A stretch of DNA of 64,000 bases from Myxococcota bacterium (GTDB lineage: Bacteria; Myxococcota_A; UBA9160; UBA4427), in contig JAWKRT010000004.1 of the NCBI GenBank assembly GCA_041389495.1, forward strand, positions 248,001 through 312,000, read 5' to 3'. The position numbers and the translations under genes were made by a program. Numbering within the stretch: position 1 is the first letter of the stretch; every line of letters starts with the position of its first letter. The notes under the pieces are model-generated. The model did no database searches. It saw only the letters and a program-made list of their open reading frames with translations, and was not told the DNA's origin. Positions 17,276 through 24,905 of this stretch are shown here, one piece after another.

Positions 17276-18285
17276 GGGAAGCCGTCGACATGGCGCGCGC
17301 GCACGACGCGGCGGCCGTGCAGCCCGTCTCGGTCGTCGTTCCCGCGCACGACGAGGAAGCCGTCATCGAGCGCTGCCTGCGCGCGATGCTCGAGGGAGCG
17401 GAGCCGGGCGAGCTCGACATCGTCGTCGTGGCGAACGGCTGTCGCGACGCGACGGCCGCGCGGGCGAGGGCGGTCGCCGCGGAGCATCCCGGCGCCGTCC
17501 GCGTCGTCGAGCTCGAGCGGCCGTCGAAGCACGGCGCGCTCGTCCGCGGTGATGCGGAGGCACGCGGGTTTCCGCGCTTCTTCGTCGACGCGGACGTCTC
17601 GCTCCCGCTCGCCGCGCTGCGGAGCGTGGCCGCCGTGCTGCGGCGGGGCGAGGCGCTCGTCGCCGCTCCGCGCATGCAGGTCGATCTCGGGGAGAGCTCG
17701 TGGGCCGCGCGCGCCTACTACCGGGTCTGGATGCGCCTTCCCTATCACCGCAGCGGCACGATCGGCTCGGGCGTCTACGCCCTGTCCGAGGCCGGGCGGG
17801 CGCGCGTCGGCCCCTTTCCCGACATCATCAGCGACGACGGCTACGTCCGGCTCTGCTTCGCGCCAGCAGAGCGCGCGAGCATCGCCGGGGCCACCTTCAC
17901 GATCACCGCGCCGCGCGACCTGGCCGGCGTGCTGGCCGTGAAGACGCGCAGCCAGAAGGGCTGGCGACAGCTGCGGGAGCAGTTCCCGGCGCTCGTCGCG
18001 AACGACGGCAGCGACTACGGCGGAGCGCTCGGTCCGCTGCTCGCCGACGTCCGCGTCTGGCCCGCCCTCCCGGTCTACGCCCTCGTCGCCGCCATCACGA
18101 AATTCCGCGCCTGGCGCCTGAACCGCTCGGGGCGGCTGGCCGATTGGGAGCGCGACGAATCGTCGCGTCGACCACAGGCAGGCGGGGAGCGCGACGAGTC
18201 GTCGCGTCGACCACAGGCAGGCGGGGAGCGCGACGAATCGTCGCGTCGACCACAGGCAGGCGGGGAGCGCGACGAGTCGCGATGA
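17272..18285 (+). CDS. Glycosyltransferase family 2 with a repeated C-terminal tail
   Basis: 337 residues. GT-A motifs are SVVVPAHDEEAVIERCL, DIVVVANGCRDATAA and the metal site FFVDADVSL; SDDGYVRLCF is the acidic acceptor motif. The fold ends near residue 290. The last 45 residues are 3.4 copies of a 13-residue unit, ERDESSRRPQAGG, made by an exact in-frame 39-base tandem repeat. The tail is hydrophilic and probably disordered, and the repeat looks recent. ATG overlaps the previous stop (ATGA), and the stop overlaps the next ATG in the same way. The sugar is unknown. Confidence 0.85.
   Translation: MREAVDMARAHDAAAVQPVSVVVPAHDEEAVIERCLRAMLEGAEPGELDIVVVANGCRDATAARARAVAAEHPGAVRVVELERPSKHGALVRGDAEARGFPRFFVDADVSLPLAALRSVAAVLRRGEALVAAPRMQVDLGESSWAARAYYRVWMRLPYHRSGTIGSGVYALSEAGRARVGPFPDIISDDGYVRLCFAPAERASIAGATFTITAPRDLAGVLAVKTRSQKGWRQLREQFPALVANDGSDYGGALGPLLADVRVWPALPVYALVAAITKFRAWRLNRSGRLADWERDESSRRPQAGGERDESSRRPQAGGERDESSRRPQAGGERDESR
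18146..18279 (+). repeat. 39-base tandem repeat, 3.4 copies, in frame
   Basis: Units begin at 18146, 18185 and 18224, with a partial copy from 18263. They start GGGAGCGCGACGA and end CAGGCAGGCG and differ only at one alternating position (GAATCG versus GAGTCG). Because 39 is a multiple of three, copy-number change would not shift the frame. The units are contiguous with no spacers, so this is not a CRISPR. Confidence 0.95.
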
Positions 18286-19469
18286 ATCCGATGGAGTCGA
18301 TGGAAGCGAATCCGACGAGCCCGCCCCCCGCGTCCGCGGGCGGGCGCACCACGGCGCGCATCGCGCGCACGAGCGCGGGCGACGCGCACACGCGCGAGCT
18401 GATCGCGCGGCTCGTCGACGTCTCGCAGCGCGGCCTCCCGCGCATGTTCGATCGCGACGAGCGGATCTTCGTGCACTGCCTGCGCCGCGACGCCGCGGGC
18501 ACCATCGCACCCGAGGGCCAGAGCCTCCGCTACTCGGCGATCGTGCTGCTCGGCGCGCGCTGGCTCGACGACGACCAGCAGCGCGCGCTCTTCGCGGGCG
18601 AGACGGCGCGCGAGTTCGCGTCGCGCGCGCTCGCACACGCACGCGACACGGACGACCTCGGCGACGCCTCCCTGTGCGCCTGGGCCGCGTTCGAGCTCGG
18701 CCATCCCGATGCCGCTCGCGCCCTCGAGCGCGCGCTCGCGCTCGAGTCGAAGCAGGCGAGCCCGTTCACCGTGGAGCTCGCCTGGCTCGTCTCGGCGCTC
18801 GCCGCAGCCCCGGGATCGAGCCGCGAGGGAACGGCGCGCCGCATCGCCCACCGCCTCCTCGAGGGCTTCTCCGCGCACGCGCGCGTCTTTCCGCACCGCG
18901 TGGGCGAGCCCAGGCCCGGCTTCCGCGCGCACGTCGCGTGCTTCGCCGACCAGGTCTATCCGATCCAGGCGCTCTCGCGTCTGCACCGCCGCTACGGTGC
19001 CGACCGGGGGCTCGACGCCGCTTCCCTCTGCGCGGCGCAGATCTGCGAGGTGCAGGGCGAAGGCGGCCAGTGGTGGTGGCACTACGACGCGCGCACGGGT
19101 GCCGTCGTCGAGGGCTATCCGGTCTACAGCGTGCACCAGGATGCCATGGCGCCGATGTGCCTCCTCGACCTCGAGGAGGCCGGCGGGCCGTCGTTCGGCG
19201 ACGCGATCCGGCGCGGCCTGCAGTGGATGGCCGAGGCGCCCGAGATCGGCCGCAGCCTGATCGACGACGCGGAATCCGTGATCTGGCGGAAGGTCGCGCG
19301 CATCGGCCCCAACAAGTCGATGCGCGCCGTCCGGGCGGCCGCCTCGCGCGTGCGCGAGGACCTGCGTCTGCGCTTCCTCGACCCGGCCTTTCCGCCGCGG
19401 GCGGTCGACTGGGAGTCCCGGCCGTACCATCCCGGCTGGGTGCTCCACACGTGGCTGAACGAATCCTGA
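18282..19469 (+). CDS. Unknown conserved-looking protein of the polysaccharide operon, possible alpha/alpha-toroid fold
   Basis: 395 residues; I do not recognise the family with confidence. After 40 polar residues the sequence is mainly amphipathic helices with aromatic-rich turns, for example CEVQGEGGQWWWHYDARTG and GYPVYSVHQDAMAPMCLLDL. That helix-pair and aromatic pattern resembles (alpha/alpha) barrel proteins such as terpene-cyclase-like, epimerase or lyase folds. No signal peptide is seen. ATG overlaps the preceding stop (ATGA). It stands between a glycosyltransferase and the WecG-like gene, so it likely acts in the cytoplasm on the glycan, its lipid carrier or a sugar precursor. A catalytic role is only a guess. 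Confidence 0.6.
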   Translation: MNPMESMEANPTSPPPASAGGRTTARIARTSAGDAHTRELIARLVDVSQRGLPRMFDRDERIFVHCLRRDAAGTIAPEGQSLRYSAIVLLGARWLDDDQQRALFAGETAREFASRALAHARDTDDLGDASLCAWAAFELGHPDAARALERALALESKQASPFTVELAWLVSALAAAPGSSREGTARRIAHRLLEGFSAHARVFPHRVGEPRPGFRAHVACFADQVYPIQALSRLHRRYGADRGLDAASLCAAQICEVQGEGGQWWWHYDARTGAVVEGYPVYSVHQDAMAPMCLLDLEEAGGPSFGDAIRRGLQWMAEAPEIGRSLIDDAESVIWRKVARIGPNKSMRAVRAAASRVREDLRLRFLDPAFPPRAVDWESRPYHPGWVLHTWLNES

Positions 19470-20284
19470 ACGAAGGCGCGACCGGGCCCGCGACGCGAGA
19501 CGGCGCTGCGCGCGGGAACGAGCCGATCGCGGCCGCGTTTCCCGTGCGCGACGTCCTCGGCGTCGGCGTCCACGCCGCGACCCTCGCCGAGGTCGTCGCG
19601 CGCTGCGAGCGCGCGATCGATCGCGGCGAGCGCATCCTCCTCGGCGTCGTGAACGCCGCGAAGCTCGTGCACATGCGCAGCGACGCCGTGCTGCGCGACT
19701 CCGTCGTGTCGGCCGACCTCGTGCTCGCGGACGGCATGTCCGTCGTCTGGGCGAGCCGCTTCCTCGGGGCGCCCCTTCCCGAGCGCGTGACCGGCATCGA
19801 CCTCTTCGAGCACCTCGTCGCGAGCGCCGCCCGGCGCGGCGATTCGATCTACCTGCTCGGTGCGAAGCCCGAGGTGCTCGCGCGCACTGCCGCCGCGCTC
19901 GAAGCGCGCCACCCCGGGCTTCGCATCGCGGGCACGCGCGACGGCTACTTCCGCGACGACGAGTCCGCAGCCGTCGCCGACGCGATCCGCGCGTCGGGCG
20001 CCGCGATGCTCTTCGTGGGCATGAGCAGCCCGAAGAAGGAGATCTTCCTGGCCCGCCACGGCGCCGCGCTCGGCGTCGCCGTGTGCCACGGCGTCGGAGG
20101 GTCGTTCGACGTCGTCGCGGGCGTCACGCAGCGCGCGCCGCTCGCCTGGCAGCGCTCGGGGCTCGAGTGGCTCTACCGGCTGCTGCAGGAGCCGCGTCGC
20201 ATGTGGCGGCGCTACCTGGTGACGAACACCGCGTTCGTCGCCCTCGTGCTGCGCGCGCGCCTCGCGCGGGCGCTGGGACGTTAG
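19451..20284 (+). CDS. WecG/TagA/CpsF-family glycosyltransferase (GT26)
   Basis: About 277 residues. Family motifs run in order: GVVNAAKLVHM, VLADGMSVVWASRFLG, ERVTGIDLFEHL, YLLGAKPEVLA and FVGMSSPKKEIFL. GT26 enzymes add a sugar such as N-acetylmannosamine(uronate) to an undecaprenyl-diphosphate-linked primer at the inner membrane. The C-terminal WLYRLLQEPRRMWRRYL is the usual membrane-binding end. The GTG at 19451 overlaps the previous gene by 19 bases; the alternatives are poor. It probably adds the second sugar after the initiating transferase encoded at 26338. Confidence 0.85.
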   Translation: MAERILNEGATGPATRDGAARGNEPIAAAFPVRDVLGVGVHAATLAEVVARCERAIDRGERILLGVVNAAKLVHMRSDAVLRDSVVSADLVLADGMSVVWASRFLGAPLPERVTGIDLFEHLVASAARRGDSIYLLGAKPEVLARTAAALEARHPGLRIAGTRDGYFRDDESAAVADAIRASGAAMLFVGMSSPKKEIFLARHGAALGVAVCHGVGGSFDVVAGVTQRAPLAWQRSGLEWLYRLLQEPRRMWRRYLVTNTAFVALVLRARLARALGR

Positions 20285-21289
20285 GTGGAGCCGGCCGCGG
20301 GCTCCGCACAGATCCGCTGCGCGGTCGTCGTCGTGAACTACCGGACGCCCGACCTCGCGCGCGCCGCCGTCGAGAGCGCGCTCGCCCAGATCGACCGCCG
20401 GCGCGACCGCATCGTGCTGGTCGACAACGCATCGGGCGACGACTCGCTCGCGCGGCTCCGCGGGGCGGCGAGCGAGGCGGGATGGGGCGCCGCCGTCGAG
20501 ATCGTCGCGTCGCCGCGCAACGGCGGGTTCGCGGCGGGAAACGAGCTCGGTCTCGCACGCGTGCGCTGCGAGCGCGCGCTGCTGCTGAACAGCGATGCGC
20601 GTCTGGAGCCGGGGGCGCTCGACGCCCTGCACGCCGCGCTCGACGCGCGTCCGGACGTCGGCATCGCGGGGCCGCGCATCGTCGACGGCGACGGGCGGCT
20701 CCAGCAGAGCGCCTTCCGCTACCGCACGCCCCTCGGCGAGCTCGTCGAGTCCGTCGATCTCGGTTGGCTCCGCCGCCTGCTGCGCCCCCACGACCCCCTG
20801 CTGTCGCCGTCCGTCGACCGGCCGAGCGACGCGCCCGAGTGGCTGAGCTTCGCCTGCGTGCTCGTCCGGGCCGAGGTCTTCGCGCGCGTGGGGCCGCTCG
20901 ACGACGGCTACTTCCTGTACTTCGAGGACCTCGACTTCTGTCGACGCGCTCGCGAGGCGGGCTGGCGGCTCCTCTACGAGCCCGCCGCCGTGGTCGTGCA
21001 CGACGAGGGGCGCAGCTCGTCGACGCCGGTCGGCAGCCCGACCGCCGCGGCCCGCCCGGCCTACTACTACGAGGCGCGCGCGCGCTACTTCGCGCGCTTC
21101 TACGGCCGCGCCGGCCTCGTGGCGGCGAACCTGCTCCGGCTCGCCGGGCTCCCGGTCGCGCTCGCGCGTGCGGCCGTCGGCCGTGCGCGCCCGACGCACG
21201 CGGCGGGCGAGTGGCGCGACGTGTGGCGCGGGCTCGCGGCGCGCGTCCCCGCGCGGCGCCTCGGGCCGCGCGCAGGTGCCGCGACGTGA
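20285..21289 (+). CDS. Glycosyltransferase family 2, rhamnosyltransferase-like
   Basis: 334 residues. VVVVNYRTPDLARAAVESAL and VLVDNASGDDS are the nucleotide-binding part, LLNSDARLEPGAL the DxD-equivalent, and GYFLYFEDLDFCRRAREAGW the acidic acceptor motif typical of WbbL-like rhamnosyltransferases. The GTG start follows the upstream TAG without a gap. The C-terminus contains a Tyr-rich helix (YYYEARARYFARFYG) often seen in this group. It is cytoplasmic or peripheral at the membrane. The actual sugar is unknown, and a heptose donor is possible given the neighbours. Confidence 0.85.
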   Translation: MEPAAGSAQIRCAVVVVNYRTPDLARAAVESALAQIDRRRDRIVLVDNASGDDSLARLRGAASEAGWGAAVEIVASPRNGGFAAGNELGLARVRCERALLLNSDARLEPGALDALHAALDARPDVGIAGPRIVDGDGRLQQSAFRYRTPLGELVESVDLGWLRRLLRPHDPLLSPSVDRPSDAPEWLSFACVLVRAEVFARVGPLDDGYFLYFEDLDFCRRAREAGWRLLYEPAAVVVHDEGRSSSTPVGSPTAAARPAYYYEARARYFARFYGRAGLVAANLLRLAGLPVALARAAVGRARPTHAAGEWRDVWRGLAARVPARRLGPRAGAAT

Positions 21290-21840
21290 CGCCCTACGTG
21301 CTGCTCGACCGCGATGGAACGCTCGTGCACGACGAGGGCTACACGCACCGCGTCGCGGACTACGCCCTGCTCGACGGCGTCGTCGAGGGGCTGCGTGCGC
21401 TCGCGGCCGGCGGGTTCCGCTTCGCCATCGTCACGAACCAGAGCGGGATCGGACGCGGCTACTACAGCGAGGACGAGTTCGCCCGCTTCCAGTCGCACCT
21501 CGTGGCCGATCTGGCCCGACAAGGGGTCGCGATCGACGCGACGTTCCACTGCCCGCACGCGCCGAGCGCCGCATGCGCGTGCCGCAAGCCGGCCGCCGGC
21601 CTGATGGACCGGATCCGCGCCGCGCTCGACATCGACGTCGCGCACAGCTGGATGGTCGGTGACAGCGAGCGCGACGTCGGGTTCGCGCGCAACGCGCGGC
21701 TCGCCGGCGCGGTGCTGCTGCGCGCGGACGCGAGCGCGGCGCCGCGGGTCGCACGCGACCTCCGCGAGGCCGCCCGACACATCCTGTCGGCGACGCGCGC
21801 GGCCGCCGTCGCGGGCCGCGACGCGCCGACGGCCGACTAA
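21286..21840 (+). CDS. gmhB: D-glycero-D-manno-heptose 1,7-bisphosphate 7-phosphatase
   Basis: 184 residues, HAD subclass IIIA. The nucleophile motif is LLDRDGTLVHDEGY, motif II is FAIVTNQSGIGRGYY, the zinc site is CPHAPSAACACRKP, and motif IV is MVGDSERDVGFA. All match GmhB. It removes the 7-phosphate from the heptose bisphosphate made by HddA, leaving heptose 1-phosphate for HddC. The GTG overlaps the upstream stop (GTGA). It ends the plus-strand block and its stop overlaps the stop of the facing exosortase-like gene. Confidence 0.9.
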   Translation: MTPYVLLDRDGTLVHDEGYTHRVADYALLDGVVEGLRALAAGGFRFAIVTNQSGIGRGYYSEDEFARFQSHLVADLARQGVAIDATFHCPHAPSAACACRKPAAGLMDRIRAALDIDVAHSWMVGDSERDVGFARNARLAGAVLLRADASAAPRVARDLREAARHILSATRAAAVAGRDAPTAD

Positions 21841-22598
21841 CGACGCGGTCGGAGCGGGGCGGCGACGAGCGCCAGCGCGGGCACGGCGATGGGAACCACG
21901 ACGTGGAGCCAGGTCTGCGCCGCCACCGCGCCGCCGCGCGGGCTCGCCGCGATCGCGAGCGCCGCGGCGACCGCGGCGAGCTGGAATGGAAAGGCGGCGA
22001 TCGCGCCTCCGAGGCAGAGTCGCAGCGCGTGCGCGGGCTTCGCGCCGACGGCGAGAGCGCGCGCATAGCCGGCGCCCGCGAGCCACCAGGCGAGCGCGAG
22101 GCCCGCGTCCTCCGCGACGAGGCGGATCGACGTCGCACCGCGCGGGGCCACGAGCGCGTCGGCGAACGAGAGCCACGTCCGTTCGAGCACGGGGCTCGGC
22201 AGCGCGGCGACGAAGTGGGGCAGGGGCACGAGCCAGATCGCCAGCACGGCCGCGCGCGGGGTGGGGCGCCCGGTGCGGAAGGCGAGGCCGAGCACCCCGA
22301 GCGGCAGCGCGAGGCGGCCGAAGCGGGGCCAGTCGGCCGCCGCGAGGAGCGCCCCGGCCACGCCGGCCACCCCCGCGAGCGCGAGCCCGAGCGCCGGTGC
22401 GCGCGGCGGCTCACGGCGCGCGCGCGCCGCGGCCACGACGAGCGCGACCGCGAAGAACAGACACGGCGTCGCGAAGGCGTTCGCGGCCGCGTGGCGGACG
22501 AGATCGACGAGAACGGGCGAGAGGGCCGCGGCGAGGGCGAGCCCGGCGACCGCGGAGGACGGCGGCGACGGCGCCCGTTCGTCAGCCGATGTGGGCAA
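21837..22598 (-). CDS. Exosortase-like membrane protein lacking the catalytic cysteine
   Basis: 253 residues with seven or eight hydrophobic spans. The middle part, LAIWLVPLPHFVAALPSPVL, resembles the PLP region of exosortases, and VAEDAGLALAWWLAGAGYA sits where active enzymes have an EACSGLRSL-type motif, but Cys is replaced by Ala. The later N-x-x-R site also reads as PFQL. Exosortases cleave PEP-CTERM tails in the inner membrane. If the homology is right, this copy is inactive or has another role. The TTG start overlaps the Wzz-like gene by 17 bases, so it belongs to that operon. An unrelated small polytopic protein is the alternative. Confidence 0.45.
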   Translation of the reverse strand: MPTSADERAPSPPSSAVAGLALAAALSPVLVDLVRHAAANAFATPCLFFAVALVVAAARARREPPRAPALGLALAGVAGVAGALLAAADWPRFGRLALPLGVLGLAFRTGRPTPRAAVLAIWLVPLPHFVAALPSPVLERTWLSFADALVAPRGATSIRLVAEDAGLALAWWLAGAGYARALAVGAKPAHALRLCLGGAIAAFPFQLAAVAAALAIAASPRGGAVAAQTWLHVVVPIAVPALALVAAPLRPRR

Positions 22599-23958
22599 CG
22601 GAGCCGAGCTCGGGCAGCCCGGTGATCTTCTCCGCCTGGTCGCTGTGCACGAGGACGGGATCGAGGAACTCGCGGAAGAGCCCCGCCCCCAGCGCGAGCC
22701 CGAAGATCGCCGCGATTCCCGTCAGGATGCGCCGCGTGCGAGAGCTCTCCGGAGTGCGCGGCGGGAAGGCGCGGTCGAGGATCGAGACCTGCGCGCCCTG
22801 CTGGGCGTTCTCGAGCGTCTGCGCGAGCTCGGCGGCGTTCACCTTGCGCAGGAAGTCGAGGTACTTCTCGCGCGACACGCTGGCCTTCTCCGTCAGGGCG
22901 GCGAGCTCCTCGCCGCGCTTCGGCGTGCGCGCGACGCGCGAGTCGAGCACGGCGAGCTCGCCCTCGACGTTGGCGAGCTGCGTGCGCAGCGTGGCGATCT
23001 GCTGCTGCGCGCCGAGCACGAGGGCGCTGTGCGACGTGCCGAGGCTCGTCGAGCCCGCGACCGCCGCTTCGAGCGCCTCGATCTGGCGGCGGAGCGCGAT
23101 GACGGTCGGGTGCTCGTCGGTGTGGACGGCGAGCTCGGCGTCGTAGCGCTGGCGGAGCGCCGCGAGTCGCGCCTCGGGCGAGTTGGGATCGTTCGTCGCG
23201 GGCAGCGTCGCGATGCGCGCCTCCGCGTCCATGATCTGCACTTCGAGCGACTGCTTCTGCTGCTGCAGGCGCTCGAGCTTCTGCAGGTTCGCGCCGAGCT
23301 CGCTCGGCAGCTCGCCGCGGTACTGCTCGTTGAACTCGGCGATGGCGCGGTTCTGCTCGCGCAGCAGCTCCTCCGAGCGCTTGAGCTCCTGTCGCAGGAA
23401 GCGGCTGATCTCCTCCGCGCGCTCCATCCGCGACTGGATGCCCGCCTCGAGGAAGAGGCCGGCGAGGCGGTTCGCGACCGCGGCCGCGACCTTCGGATCG
23501 TCGGCCTCGTACGAGATCATGTAGACGCGCGCCGTCTCGCCCGTGTTGTGGCGCTGCCCGCCCTGGGCCTGGATCGTGATCTTCGAGCGCATGGTGCCGA
23601 CGACTTCCTCGAGCGGCATCTGCGCCCGCATGTCGCCGTAGAGCTCGAACTCCTCGATCAGCGCGACGAGCTTCTGGCGCGACAGCACCTCGCTCACCAT
23701 CGCGTTGAGCCGCGAGAACGGGTCCTCGGGCACGGTCGTGCGGACGAACTCCTGCGGGATCTGCTGACTCGCGACGAGGATCGACGCCTTCGCGACGTAG
23801 ACGGGCTTCCAGGTGGCCACGAGGAACGCCGTGACGCCGACCCCCACGAGCGCGCCGAGGCAGATCCAGCGCCAGTGGCGCGTGAGGATCCCCATCGGGT
23901 CGCGGAGGAAGTCGGGTACGCCGCCGCCGCCCTCGAGGTCCTGCTCGTCGATCGCCAT
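22582..23958 (-). CDS. Wzz/GumC-type polysaccharide co-polymerase (PEP-CTERM locus type)
   Basis: 458 residues. A first membrane span lies near residues 32-50 (WICLGALVGVGVTAFLVATW) and a second near 415-435. Between them is a long periplasmic region with heptad-like coiled coils, including EEISRFLRQELKRSEELLRE and LQKLERLQQQKQSLEVQI. This is the layout of chain-length determinants of the TIGR03007 kind. It sets glycan length and links polymerase to export. A GAGGA site lies five bases before the ATG. It is followed by the exosortase-like gene and preceded by its likely partner kinase. Confidence 0.85.
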   Translation of the reverse strand: MAIDEQDLEGGGGVPDFLRDPMGILTRHWRWICLGALVGVGVTAFLVATWKPVYVAKASILVASQQIPQEFVRTTVPEDPFSRLNAMVSEVLSRQKLVALIEEFELYGDMRAQMPLEEVVGTMRSKITIQAQGGQRHNTGETARVYMISYEADDPKVAAAVANRLAGLFLEAGIQSRMERAEEISRFLRQELKRSEELLREQNRAIAEFNEQYRGELPSELGANLQKLERLQQQKQSLEVQIMDAEARIATLPATNDPNSPEARLAALRQRYDAELAVHTDEHPTVIALRRQIEALEAAVAGSTSLGTSHSALVLGAQQQIATLRTQLANVEGELAVLDSRVARTPKRGEELAALTEKASVSREKYLDFLRKVNAAELAQTLENAQQGAQVSILDRAFPPRTPESSRTRRILTGIAAIFGLALGAGLFREFLDPVLVHSDQAEKITGLPELGSVAHIG

Positions 23959-23975
23959 GTGCTTCCTCGGGTCGC

Positions 23976-24905
23976 CTACTTCGCGCCGCGCGGCGGCTTG
24001 CGCGGCCCCGCGTCGGGCCCGTAGTAGCCGTAGTTCTTCGCGTGACGCGTCGGGCGGGAGTCGTTCATGAAGGTGCCGAGCAGCTTCCCGGCCGGGATCG
24101 TCGCGACCATGGTCCGGAAGGCCTCCCGCTTCGTGCGGCGCGAGCGCGCGACCGCGACGGCCCCGCCGACGTGCGGGAAGAGCAGCTCGGTGTCGGGCAC
24201 GAGCATGAGCGGCGCCGTGTCGATCACGATGATGTCGTAGCGCCGCTCGAGCTCGCGCAGCACGGCTCCCACGCGGGGCTCGGCCAGCTCGCGGTGCGGC
24301 TCGAGCAGCGGGTGCGCCGTCGGGTAGACGTCGAGCGCGGCGAGGTCGGTCCGCAGGCGGACGTCGTCGAGGTCGGCGTCGCCGGCGAGCAGCGACTCGA
24401 GGCCGGCGCGCGGCTCGATGCCGAGCGCGCGCGCGACGTTCGGCCGCCGCAGATCGAGGTCGACGAGCGCGGTCGTCCGCCCCCCCGCCATCGACGCGTA
24501 GGCGAGGGCCAGGTTGCACGCGGTCGTCGTCTTGCCCTCGTGGCGGAGCGCACTCACGACCATGACGCTCTTGATGTGTCGCGCCTCGAGCTCGCGCGCG
24601 AGGCGGATCGCGAAGTGGCGGTAGGACTCGGCGCGCGGGTCGTCGCCCTCCACGATCACGGCGCGCGCCGCCCAGGCGCCTCGGCGGTCGCGCGGGATCT
24701 CGACGTCGCAGCGCTTGGGCGTCTCGAGCGTCGCGTCGGCGGGCGCCGACGCTTCGACCGGCGCGGCCTCCGGTGCGTCGCCGCTCGGAGCCTCGCGGTC
24801 GGCCGCGCGCGCGTAGACCGGCTCGCGCTCCTCGGCCGTGCGGCGCTTCGGTGCGGCGACACCGTCCTCGCGAGCCCTGCGCAGCGCGTCGGCGATCTCT
24901 CCCAC
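23976..24905 (-). CDS. BY-type tyrosine kinase (CpsD/CapB-like, PEP-CTERM locus)
   Basis: 309 residues. After about 110 charged, probably flexible residues comes the kinase: a Walker A variant SALRHEGKTTTACNLA, Walker A' ALVDLDLRRPNV, and Walker B DIIVIDTAPLML. The C-terminus carries a small tyrosine cluster (NYGYYG), the usual autophosphorylation site. BY-kinases cycle between phosphorylated and free forms on the Wzz protein to control polymerisation. There is no membrane span, so it would pair with the separate Wzz-like protein next to it. GTG start and upstream stop share one base (TAGTG). Confidence 0.85.
   Translation of the reverse strand: MGEIADALRRAREDGVAAPKRRTAEEREPVYARAADREAPSGDAPEAAPVEASAPADATLETPKRCDVEIPRDRRGAWAARAVIVEGDDPRAESYRHFAIRLARELEARHIKSVMVVSALRHEGKTTTACNLALAYASMAGGRTTALVDLDLRRPNVARALGIEPRAGLESLLAGDADLDDVRLRTDLAALDVYPTAHPLLEPHRELAEPRVGAVLRELERRYDIIVIDTAPLMLVPDTELLFPHVGGAVAVARSRRTKREAFRTMVATIPAGKLLGTFMNDSRPTRHAKNYGYYGPDAGPRKPPRGAK

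Noticed and set aside
18146..18279. Possible CRISPR-like array
   Set aside because: The units are contiguous without spacers and lie in frame within a glycosyltransferase gene.
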